Source: Bacteroidales bacterium UBA6397 (lineage in GTDB: Bacteria; Bacteroidota; Bacteroidia; Bacteroidales; UBA932). Taken from it: 64,000 nucleotides of DNA. The notes under the pieces were generated by a model that saw nothing but the letters and a program-made list of their open reading frames with translations, was not told where the DNA came from and searched no databases. The position numbers and the translations under genes are program-made. Shown here piece by piece: positions 25,506 through 33,082 of the stretch (positions are counted from its first letter, which is position 1; every line of letters begins with the position of its first letter). Location of the stretch: positions 62,001 to 126,000 of the forward strand of contig DJQB01000002.1 in assembly GCA_002439875.1 (NCBI GenBank), read 5' to 3'.

Positions 25506-26408
25506 ATGAAAAGATTTGCATATTTTCTGGTCGCCGCGTCGATTCTTGCGGCCAGTACTTCCTGCTCAGAGGACAAACTGGATCCGGAAAGTGTCATCAC
25601 AATAGACCAGTACCAAAAGAACGATTTCGACAAATGGCTGGAGGCGAACTTCGTCTCACCGTACAACATTGAGTTCAAGTACCGCTATGAGAGCATAGAG
25701 TCTGATCTTAACTACTACACCATTCCTGCTGAGTATGATTGCTCTGTGCTTATGGCTCATGTGGTGAAATTCCTCTGCATAGACACTTATGATGAGATCG
25801 GCGGGGTTGATTTCACACGTCAGTATTTCCCTAAGGAATTTTTCCTCATCGGGGAATGGCAGTATAAGAATAACGGAACCTATATTTTAGGAACGGCCGA
25901 GAGCGGGAAAAAAATACTCCTTGCCGGAGTGAATTACCTTAAAGACTACCTGAATTCGGCTTCTGGACTGAACAGTCACTATATCAAGACGATCCACCAC
26001 GAGTTTACCCACATCCTCAATCAGACAAGAGACTATCCCGACGGATTCCGCGAGGTGACTGGCACCACATATGTGGCTGACAGCTGGAGTGCTTCTCCTT
26101 ACAATAAGGGTTATCTTATGAGAGGGTATATCTCGGCATACGCGCAACACTCATCAGGGGAGGATTTCGCTGAAATGCTTTCCATCTATGTAACCAATGA
26201 TGAGGCTTGGTGGGACAAACAACTGGTCTCCGCCGCGGCTAACGGAAGTGACGGTGCGGAACTTCTGAAAGCCAAGCTTGATTATGTGCGATCCTATATG
26301 AAGGACTCGTTCAACATCGACATTGATATGCTTCGTTCCGCTGTCCTCCGCCGCCAAGGAGAGTTGGTGGCAGGAAAGGTTGACCTGACTGATTTGAGCC
26401 TTGACTAA
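25506..26408 (+). CDS. Substrate-import-associated zinc metallohydrolase lipoprotein (HExxH, SusCD-linked)
   Basis: I chose ATG 25506; an upstream in-frame TTG adds nothing. The 300-residue protein has a lipoprotein signal (STSC, Cys20) and the zinc motif HEFTH (165-169) inside HHEFTHILNQTRDYP. About 50 residues later comes HSSGEDFAEMLSIYVTNDEAWWDKQL, whose Glu could be the third zinc ligand. This layout matches the lipoprotein family known as substrate import-associated zinc metallohydrolases, found next to SusC/SusD genes. It probably cleaves peptides or another imported polymer at the cell surface; the actual substrate is unknown. It lies 36 bp after susD and 14 bp before the DUF4302 gene. 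Confidence 0.88.
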   Translation: MKRFAYFLVAASILAASTSCSEDKLDPESVITIDQYQKNDFDKWLEANFVSPYNIEFKYRYESIESDLNYYTIPAEYDCSVLMAHVVKFLCIDTYDEIGGVDFTRQYFPKEFFLIGEWQYKNNGTYILGTAESGKKILLAGVNYLKDYLNSASGLNSHYIKTIHHEFTHILNQTRDYPDGFREVTGTTYVADSWSASPYNKGYLMRGYISAYAQHSSGEDFAEMLSIYVTNDEAWWDKQLVSAAANGSDGAELLKAKLDYVRSYMKDSFNIDIDMLRSAVLRRQGELVAGKVDLTDLSLD

Positions 26409-26422
26409 TTAAGAAATCGAAT

Positions 26423-27736
26423 ATGAAGACAAATATTAAAGTACTTTTCGCCGCTGTTCTTCTTGGGCTGGCATTCCAGTCATGTCTAAAGGATCAGGCA
26501 GATGTGTTCGACAAGTCCCCTTCCGCAAGGATGGTTGGGTATCTTGCTGATGTCCAGAAGATTCTTGTGGAACCCGCGAATGGATGGGTGATGTATTATT
26601 TCCCGGACAAGTCTCAGATTTATGGAGGCTTTACATATACCCTCAAGTTTGATCAGGAGTCAGTTGAGGTGGGCTTTGAGCTTGCTGACGATGTCAGCAA
26701 GACTCTGACAAGTTTGTACCGTCTTGGCAGTGACACGGGTCCTATGCTGTCTTTTGACACCCAGAATGAGTATATTCATTATTTTGCCACCCCTTCTTCC
26801 AAGAAGTATCAGGGCATGGGAGGCGATTTCGAGTTTATGATCCTTGAGGCGGATAAAGAACACATCAAGATGATGGGGCGTCGCTCCGGTAACATTATCA
26901 TGATGTATCCTCTTGCCGACGGCGCTCCTACATATTTGCAGAGTCTTGAAGGCACCATCGGTGACTTTGTGATAGAAGGTATGAAGGGAACTATCGGCGG
27001 AGTTGAAACTTCAGTGGTTATTGACAGGGATGACCGCCAGCTCACATTCTCTTTCGGGGAGGAGTCCGAGTCTGTGGCCTATGTCTATACTCTTGATGGA
27101 GTAAGGCTTTATAAGCAGGTAACTATAGGAAATGTTTCTTTTGAGGATCTCATTTTTGACGAACCCACGTTCAAGTTGTCCATCCCGGGTTCAACAGATG
27201 TCCTTCAAGGTGTTGTGCCGGATGGCTATAGGAGGTTCTCTGAATATGCAGGTGATTATCTATTGGTTTTTAACCGCGATGGCGAGGAAGATCAGGAATA
27301 TGATTCGCTGCCGGTCACCCTTACTCCTGGGGAGGTTAACTCTACTTACCTTATGTCCGGATTGAATGACAATTATTCAATCACTTGGAATTATGACCGG
27401 TATAATGGAACCCTTAGCTGGACCCATCAGATCCTCGGGACTATGGAGAATGGAAACCAGGTACGTCTGATAGCCGGAGACAGCAAAACGACATCGTATC
27501 AGACAGTGTCCAATAAAGTGTTCGGTATAACCCATTGGAACGGTGATGAGGCAAAGCCGGTTTATTACATCAATGCTGCATATACTTGGAGTACAACCCG
27601 TCATTCAGATGCATTCCAGCTGCGTCGTTATAGTGCGAAAGGTTCAAGTCTAGGTGCGGTCGCGGCGAATTCGGGATGGCGTTTCCCTGGTGAACTTGAC
27701 AAATTGCCTTTCGTGTATGCTCTTGTAAAAAAGTAG
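26423..27736 (+). CDS. DUF4302 lipoprotein
   Basis: The 437-residue protein has a lipoprotein signal (LAFQSC, Cys21) and the KDQADVFDKSPSARM start, then GWVMYYFPDKSQIYGGFTYTLKF and a beta-rich body, which I recognise as DUF4302. The family occurs with SusC/SusD and the zinc metallohydrolase lipoprotein in Bacteroidota; its biochemical role is not known. No catalytic motif is evident. It lies 14 bp after the metallohydrolase gene, and its stop codon directly abuts the next start codon. It is likely a surface-exposed accessory binding protein of the import complex (inference). Confidence 0.82.
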   Translation: MKTNIKVLFAAVLLGLAFQSCLKDQADVFDKSPSARMVGYLADVQKILVEPANGWVMYYFPDKSQIYGGFTYTLKFDQESVEVGFELADDVSKTLTSLYRLGSDTGPMLSFDTQNEYIHYFATPSSKKYQGMGGDFEFMILEADKEHIKMMGRRSGNIIMMYPLADGAPTYLQSLEGTIGDFVIEGMKGTIGGVETSVVIDRDDRQLTFSFGEESESVAYVYTLDGVRLYKQVTIGNVSFEDLIFDEPTFKLSIPGSTDVLQGVVPDGYRRFSEYAGDYLLVFNRDGEEDQEYDSLPVTLTPGEVNSTYLMSGLNDNYSITWNYDRYNGTLSWTHQILGTMENGNQVRLIAGDSKTTSYQTVSNKVFGITHWNGDEAKPVYYINAAYTWSTTRHSDAFQLRRYSAKGSSLGAVAANSGWRFPGELDKLPFVYALVKK

Positions 27737-28801
27737 ATGACAATGAAAAAAATATATTTATTCCTTATAGCCCTGCCATTGTTCTTTCTTGTGGCTTGCG
27801 AGAGTGGTGAGGGTGATTATGAAGTCCGGAAGACCATCAAGGTGGTAACGTCGGATTTGACATTCCAACCGTCCGGCGGGACGGGTACCGTTGTGATTGA
27901 GGCGCAAGAGGCTGTGACTGCGGTTTCTTCTCGTTCTTGGTGTACAACGTCGGTAAACGGCGGAACTGTAACCGTGACCGTCTCTGAATATGATGGCCTT
28001 GACAACCGTTATGCTGATATTCTCATAACTTCGGGACAGGAGACCGCCAAGGTGACCGTTCACCAGTATGGGTTGTATTTCCTGCTTCCTGAGGCTGAGG
28101 ATTCCTACCACGTGGAGGATGTGAATGGTTTTGTGGAGATTCCTCTTACCCATAATAACTATCAACCAGAAGGTGTGGTGGATGTGGATTGGCTTTCAGT
28201 CTCTTATGCTGACGGCAAGGTGATCATAAAGGCTGCGGACAACACGACCGGCTTGCTAAGGACTGGAAACATTACAATCGGAACCAAGAAGATCAAAATC
28301 GAGCAATGGTCTTTCGATAATGTTTTCGCCGGGGAATATTACTGGGTCGGAACAACCACGACCACCGGCAGCAAGGTTGACACTATGAAGGTTAACTTCA
28401 AGGATTACGATCCCAAAGACGGAACCTTCAAGATGGATTTCCCGGATGCAAAGGTGTCATTTGTAACCCAATTCAATGAGAATGATCTTTCTTTCAAGGT
28501 CTCAGGAGGATTGTCTTGCGGTGAGACTGTTTACAAGGACGCCACAGCTTACATTTATACAATTGTGTATGGCAATGGTTATGTAAGTTGGTCATCCAAC
28601 TATTATGTGTCTTTCACGCTTACCCTTGACAAGGCGACCGGAAAATATCAGGCTCCTATGGAGGATGTGGGATCTTGGGCCAACAAAAAGATAACGTCGG
28701 TTCAATTTGAACTTTTCAAGTCCCATACACTGAACAGCGCCAATCGTTGGAGGGTTGCGGTAGGAAAGAAACTATACAATGTGACTCTCTACAAGAAATA
28801 G
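27737..28801 (+). CDS. BACON-domain-like lipoprotein, last gene of the SusCD operon
   Basis: The 354-residue protein starts MTMKK (a second Met two codons on, at 27743, is equally possible) with a lipoprotein signal ending LVAC (Cys21). Residues about 38-115 look like a BACON beta-sandwich (LTFQPSGGTGTVVIEA, SSRSWCTTSVNGGTVTVTVSEYDG, RYADILITSGQETAKVTVHQYG), and a second similar unit may follow at about 118-190. The C-terminal half (FAGEYYWVGTTTTTGSKVDTMKVNF onward) is beta-rich and unassigned. BACON domains are thought to bind glycans or mucin, or to act as spacers. It probably extends the surface complex. A strong hairpin terminator follows. Confidence 0.8.
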   Translation: MTMKKIYLFLIALPLFFLVACESGEGDYEVRKTIKVVTSDLTFQPSGGTGTVVIEAQEAVTAVSSRSWCTTSVNGGTVTVTVSEYDGLDNRYADILITSGQETAKVTVHQYGLYFLLPEAEDSYHVEDVNGFVEIPLTHNNYQPEGVVDVDWLSVSYADGKVIIKAADNTTGLLRTGNITIGTKKIKIEQWSFDNVFAGEYYWVGTTTTTGSKVDTMKVNFKDYDPKDGTFKMDFPDAKVSFVTQFNENDLSFKVSGGLSCGETVYKDATAYIYTIVYGNGYVSWSSNYYVSFTLTLDKATGKYQAPMEDVGSWANKKITSVQFELFKSHTLNSANRWRVAVGKKLYNVTLYKK

Positions 28802-28829
28802 AGGTTGTGACCAAGTGGAAATAGTGTTT

Positions 28830-28861
28830 GAGCGGCCGTTCTTACGTAAGGATGGCCGCTC
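28830..28861 (+). terminator. Terminator of the SusCD operon
   Basis: GAGCGGCC (28830-28837) pairs with GGCCGCTC (28854-28861). The interior holds the palindrome CTTACGTAAG (28841-28850), which extends the stem, and TTTAG follows. Confidence 0.7.
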
Positions 28862-28958
28862 TTTAGTAAGTACATAGTTTGATACATTATGGGCATCTTA
28901 TGAATATGACCACTGAATGAAAATCAAGTATATTCAATCATACTTGAGGAGAATTTGC

Positions 28959-28966
28959 TAACTTTG
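28959..28966 (+). promoter_or_regulatory. -7 promoter element of aspS
   Basis: TAACTTTG matches TAnnTTTG and lies 61 bases before the aspS start. A clear -33 TTTG is not seen at the usual spacing. Confidence 0.5.
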
Positions 28967-29027
28967 CAGGTTGTGGGTTCGTAGGGACTCTGCGGGCCGC
29001 TGAAGGAATATTCAAAACATACAAAAT

Positions 29028-30803
29028 ATGTACAGAACACACACGTGCGGGGAACTCCGCATTGAGAATGTCGGGCAAAATGTGACCCTTGCCGGTTGGG
29101 TGCAGAGGTCAAGGAAGCTCGGAGGAATGACTTTCATTGATTTGCGTGACCGCTACGGCGTAACACAGCTCGTTCTTGAGTCGGACGCTGACACCGCGTT
29201 GGTGGAGACAGCGACTTCCTTGGGGCGAGAATATGTCATCCAGGCCACCGGTGAGGTCGTCGAGCGTCAGAGCAAGAACGCCAAGATGGACACGGGCGAC
29301 ATCGAGATCAGACTGGATGCGATCAATGTACTCAACAAATCCGTGACCCCTCCGTTCACGATCGAGGACGAGAGCGACGGCGGTGAGGATCTCCGTGCCA
29401 AGTTCCGCTATCTTGATCTGAGAAGGAATCCGCTCCAGAAAGCGCTTGCCCTCAGGCACAGACTTGCCCATGAGGTTCGCAACTACCTTGACGCGCACAA
29501 CTTCATGGAGATTGAGACTCCATACCTTATCAAATCCACTCCGGAGGGAGCCCGCGACTTTGTGGTTCCTTCCAGAATGAATCCGGGACAGTTCTACGCC
29601 CTTCCGCAGTCCCCTCAGACCTTCAAACAGCTCCTGATGGTGGCCGGCTACGACCGCTATTTCCAGATTGTCCGCTGCTTCCGTGATGAGGATCTGCGCG
29701 CCGACCGTCAGCCTGAGTTCACCCAGATCGACTGCGAGATGTCCTTCGTCGAGCAGGAGGATGTCCTGGATATGTTCGAGGGCATGATGAGGACTATGTT
29801 CAAGAATGTCCTCGGGGTTGATATTCCTGACCCTATGCCTCGTATGAGCTGGTACGGCGCGATGGACAAATACGGTTCTGACAAGCCGGATGTCCGTTTC
29901 GGGATGACCATCCACGAGATCACTGACAAGGTGAAGGGCAAGGGCTTCTCGGTTCTTGAGGACGCCGCCTACGTCGGTGCCATCGCGGTTCCTGGGGGCG
30001 CTGAATATACCCGCAAGCAGATCGATGAGCTTACCGAGTGGGTCAAGAGGCCTCAGGTAGGGGCCAAGGGCTTGATTTACATCAAACTCAACGCTGATGG
30101 CTCCGTGAAGTCCTCCATCGACAAGTTCTACACACCAGATGAGTTGAAGGCGGTCGCCGGGGCAGTCGAGGCCAGGACAGGGGACATCGTCTTCGTGATG
30201 TCCGGTGACGGCAAGCGCAAGGTGCAGACAATGTTGGGTGTTCTGCGTGTCGAGATGGGCAACAGGCTCGGCCTGCGTGACCCTAAGGTTTTCGCACCGC
30301 TGTGGATCGTGGACTTCCCACTTTTGGAATGGAGCGAGGAGGATGGCCGTTTCTATGCCATGCACCATCCGTTCACCGCACCGAAGCCGGAGCAGATGGA
30401 TCTGTTCTACAGCAATAAGAAAGAGGATCTCGAAAGGGTCTGCGCCAATGCCTACGACTTTGTTCTGAACGGTACAGAGCTGGGTGGCGGCTCGATCCGA
30501 ATCCACGACGCGGAAGTGCAGAAAAGGATGTTCGAGGTTCTGGGTATCGGCCAGGAGGAGGCTGAGTATAAATTCGGTTTCATCATCCACGCTTTCCAGT
30601 ACGGAGCTCCGCCTCACGGAGGTCTGGCCTTCGGATTCGACCGTGTCTGCACACTCTTCGCCGGCAAGGAGTCCATCCGTGACTTCATTGCCTTCCCGAA
30701 GAACAATCAGGGTCGTGATGTGATGATCGACTCTCCGTCGCAGATCGACCAGACCCAGCTTGACGAACTCAATCTAGACATTCGCCCGCTTCCTGAGAAG
30801 TAA
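29028..30803 (+). CDS. aspS: Aspartyl-tRNA synthetase
   Basis: The 591-residue protein matches bacterial AspRS in length and layout. It has an N-terminal OB-fold anticodon-binding domain (1-105, MYRTHTCGELRIENVGQNVTLAGWVQRSRKLGGMTFIDLRDR), motif 1 (FMEIETPYLIKSTPEGARDF), motif 2 (YFQIVRCFRDEDLRADRQPEFTQID), the bacterial GAD insertion domain (about 290-420) and motif 3 (APPHGGLAFGFDRV). It charges tRNA-Asp in the cytoplasm. It stands as a single gene between a terminator and a non-coding stretch of about 315 bases. Whether it is the discriminating or the Asx-charging type cannot be stated from sight alone. Confidence 0.97.
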   Translation: MYRTHTCGELRIENVGQNVTLAGWVQRSRKLGGMTFIDLRDRYGVTQLVLESDADTALVETATSLGREYVIQATGEVVERQSKNAKMDTGDIEIRLDAINVLNKSVTPPFTIEDESDGGEDLRAKFRYLDLRRNPLQKALALRHRLAHEVRNYLDAHNFMEIETPYLIKSTPEGARDFVVPSRMNPGQFYALPQSPQTFKQLLMVAGYDRYFQIVRCFRDEDLRADRQPEFTQIDCEMSFVEQEDVLDMFEGMMRTMFKNVLGVDIPDPMPRMSWYGAMDKYGSDKPDVRFGMTIHEITDKVKGKGFSVLEDAAYVGAIAVPGGAEYTRKQIDELTEWVKRPQVGAKGLIYIKLNADGSVKSSIDKFYTPDELKAVAGAVEARTGDIVFVMSGDGKRKVQTMLGVLRVEMGNRLGLRDPKVFAPLWIVDFPLLEWSEEDGRFYAMHHPFTAPKPEQMDLFYSNKKEDLERVCANAYDFVLNGTELGGGSIRIHDAEVQKRMFEVLGIGQEEAEYKFGFIIHAFQYGAPPHGGLAFGFDRVCTLFAGKESIRDFIAFPKNNQGRDVMIDSPSQIDQTQLDELNLDIRPLPEK

Positions 30804-30920
30804 TCAAGGCATGTTGCTTCGGCATGCTCGGCGACCAACGGTTTGGCAAGGCTTACTGACAGTTGAACCAACGATGTTGGCCGATCGTCAAATTCTTGAG
30901 ACCAGGACTTGACGTTATGG

Positions 30921-30945
30921 ACGCTGACCCTGTCGAAGTGACCGT
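30921..30945. repeat. Dispersed palindromic repeat, degenerate copy
   Basis: ACGCTGACCC followed by TGTCGAAGTGACCGT matches the plus orientation of the repeat with changes in the left arm. Confidence 0.65.
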
Positions 30946-31031
30946 TATTTTGAAAATATGGAAAAGTGTGACCGAAAAGCGATTTTCAGCCGCACTTTTA
31001 ATTTTTCGGAACAACTTTTCTATCATTTTTG

Positions 31032-31039
31032 TATATTTG
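31032..31039 (+). promoter_or_regulatory. -7 promoter element of the aminopeptidase P gene
   Basis: TATATTTG fits TAnnTTTG; the start codon is 80 bases downstream. The -33 element is not convincing. Confidence 0.5.
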
Positions 31040-31118
31040 TGATTAGGGCCTTGGCAGTCGCGGTGGACCAGAGACACCAAGGCTTACAGGATGTTCAATC
31101 ATATAAAGACCTAAGAAT

Positions 31119-32561
31119 ATGTTCGCAAAGGAGACCTACATCGCAAGACGCAGGACACTGCTGGAGAAGATGGCGCAGACCGCTCCGCAGGGGAAGCGTG
31201 GAATAGCCCTGTTTGTGGGCAATGTCGAAGCGGCTGCCCAGTACAAGGACAATGCCTATAAGTTCCGTCAGGACTCATCTTGGCTGTATTATTTCGGACT
31301 TGACGAACCCCGCCATGCTGCAATCCTTGACTTGGACAGCGGAGAGGAGACCATCTTCGCTGATGATGTGGAGATCGGGGACATCATATGGATGGGACCT
31401 CAACCGTCCGTTGCCTCAAAGGCCGCTGCGGTCGGAGTAAGTAACTCGGCTTCTTATGGTTCGCTGAATATTACCGTCTCAAAGGCTCTTGCCACAGGTA
31501 GGAATATTCATTTCCTTCCACCAAGCCGCTACTACAACACGATGAAGCTGGCCGCTCTTGTCGGCATCTCCAATGAGGATGTCGCAAGAGTAGCGCCTAT
31601 TGATGAGGACGGTGGCAAGCATGCGTCCAAGGAGCTCGTTCAGGCAGTCATCTCCATGAGACTCGTGAAGGAACAGTGTGAGATTGACCAGATTGACGAT
31701 GCCGGCGCTCTCGGCCAGAGAATGCACACCGTTGCCCGTGAAAGCGTGAAGGTAGGAATTATCGAACAGGAGATAGTAGGTAAGATGGAAGGCGTGACAC
31801 TCAGCGAAGGTTGGGGCGTGTCGTTCCCGACCATCCTTACCCAGCATGGAGAGACCCTGCACAATCATCTGCACGACAAAGTCATCGAGCCGGGCAAACT
31901 GATGGTGATCGATGCCGGTGCTGAGAACAACATGCACTATGCGTCTGACTTTACGCGGACCCTGCCGACAAGCGGCAAGTTCACCCAAAAGCAAAGGGAC
32001 ATCTACCAGATTGTATGCGACTGCAACGAATTGGCTTTCAAATTGACAAAGCCGGGAGTCGCCTACAGGGACGTTCATCTGGCCGTCGCCAGGCTGATGC
32101 TCGAGGATCTGCGCTCTCTCGACATTGTGCGCGGAAATCTGGACAATATGCTTCACGAGGGCATCGCCGGTCTCTTCCAGCCTCACGGACTGGGCCACAA
32201 CATGGGTCTTGATGTTCACGACATGGAGGATCTTGGTGAGGATCTCGTGGGTTATGATCCGGATCAGAAGCGATCGACACAGCTTGGCCTTGGAAGTCTC
32301 AGAATGGCGCGCAGGCTCGTTCCGGGCAATGTCGTCACAGATGAGCCGGGAATATACTTCATTCCGGCTCTCATTGAGAAATGGAAGAGTGAGAGGCGTG
32401 ACAAGGGTTTCGTGAACTACTACAAACTGGAACACGATTACCTAGACTTCGGAGGAATCCGCCTTGAGGACGATGTGCTTGTGACAGAGGACGGAGCGCG
32501 CCGCACAGGCCCTAACCGTCTTCCGATCCGGCCGGACGATGTCGAGGCCGCTATGGCTTAG
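31119..32561 (+). CDS. pepP: Xaa-Pro aminopeptidase (aminopeptidase P, M24B family)
   Basis: The 480-residue protein has the aminopeptidase P N-terminal domain (1-150, including FRQDSSWLYYFGLDEPRHAAIL) and the pita-bread catalytic domain. The five metal ligands are visible: Asp265 (VIDAGAEN), Asp277 (ASDFTRTLP), His360 (QPHGLGHNMGLDVHD), Glu409 (VTDEPGIYF) and Glu450 (GIRLEDDVLVT). It removes N-terminal residues that precede proline, using two Mn or similar ions, in the cytoplasm; no signal peptide is seen. It is followed 24 bases later by the DUF456 gene and may be co-transcribed with it. The symbol names the family. Confidence 0.94.
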   Translation: MFAKETYIARRRTLLEKMAQTAPQGKRGIALFVGNVEAAAQYKDNAYKFRQDSSWLYYFGLDEPRHAAILDLDSGEETIFADDVEIGDIIWMGPQPSVASKAAAVGVSNSASYGSLNITVSKALATGRNIHFLPPSRYYNTMKLAALVGISNEDVARVAPIDEDGGKHASKELVQAVISMRLVKEQCEIDQIDDAGALGQRMHTVARESVKVGIIEQEIVGKMEGVTLSEGWGVSFPTILTQHGETLHNHLHDKVIEPGKLMVIDAGAENNMHYASDFTRTLPTSGKFTQKQRDIYQIVCDCNELAFKLTKPGVAYRDVHLAVARLMLEDLRSLDIVRGNLDNMLHEGIAGLFQPHGLGHNMGLDVHDMEDLGEDLVGYDPDQKRSTQLGLGSLRMARRLVPGNVVTDEPGIYFIPALIEKWKSERRDKGFVNYYKLEHDYLDFGGIRLEDDVLVTEDGARRTGPNRLPIRPDDVEAAMA

Positions 32562-32585
32562 CCGAACATCTTGTGGATTGAAACA

Positions 32586-33080
32586 ATGAGCGTTTTGGTC
32601 ATCATCCTTGCTGTTATGGCAGGAGTGGTCGGCATCATCGGGAGTGTCGTCCCCGCCCTACCCGGTCCTCCTGTCAGTTGGGTCGGGCTGATGGTTCTTT
32701 ATTTCTGGGGCAAGGGTTCGAACAGTGCGGGGGATCCTATGTCGCTTACCTTTCTGCTTATCTGGCTGGGGATTACGGTAGCTGTGACGGTTATCGACTA
32801 CATTGTGCCGTCCTGGTTCACCAAGATCACAGGCGGCTCCAAGGCTGCAGGCAGAGGCGCCATGGCGGGATTGCTTGTCGGAATGTTTGTTCCGCCGGTC
32901 GGAATCATCCTGGGCACTTTTCTTGGAGCGTTTCTCGCCGAGCTGGTTTTCGCTGACAAGAACGGTTGGGAGTCAGCCAAATCCGCCCTCGGAGCATTTA
33001 TGGGATTCCTGTGCGGGACTGGTATCAAGCTGATCGCCAGCGGGATGATGATGTATTACATAGTAGTGTATCTTACTTGA
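32586..33080 (+). CDS. DUF456 family integral membrane protein
   Basis: I chose ATG 32586; an in-frame TTG 15 bases upstream is less likely. The 164-residue protein is almost wholly hydrophobic with about five membrane segments. The glycine-rich signature AGVVGIIGSVVPALPGPPVSWVGL near the start and KAAGRGAMAGLLVGMFVPPVGIILGTFLGAFLAEL in the middle are typical of DUF456. The two Gly-rich repeats resemble membrane-packing motifs. The function of the family is not known. It sits 2 bp before the FAD/Fe-S oxidoreductase gene, so the two are co-transcribed, but a functional tie is not evident. Confidence 0.88.
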   Translation: MSVLVIILAVMAGVVGIIGSVVPALPGPPVSWVGLMVLYFWGKGSNSAGDPMSLTFLLIWLGITVAVTVIDYIVPSWFTKITGGSKAAGRGAMAGLLVGMFVPPVGIILGTFLGAFLAELVFADKNGWESAKSALGAFMGFLCGTGIKLIASGMMMYYIVVYLT

Positions 33081-33082
33081 AT

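Larger units (their letters stand above)
30804..31118. other. Intergenic region with small hairpins, a repeat copy and a promoter
   Basis: No gene was seen in these 315 bases. Short hairpins (GCATG/CATGC near 30812-30831 and CCAAC/GTTGG near 30868-30881) may end the aspS transcript. A partial dispersed palindrome (30921-30945) and a -7 box (31032-31039) follow. Confidence 0.5.

Noticed and set aside
29109..30617. Long minus-strand open frame (about 500 codons) opposite aspS
   Set aside because: It is antisense to a clear housekeeping gene, has no recognisable domain and follows from the GC-rich codon use of aspS.
32966..33082. N-terminal extension of the FAD/Fe-S oxidoreductase
   Set aside because: It overlaps the DUF456 gene in another frame; MEEKYSRF at 33083 follows that stop by 2 bp.
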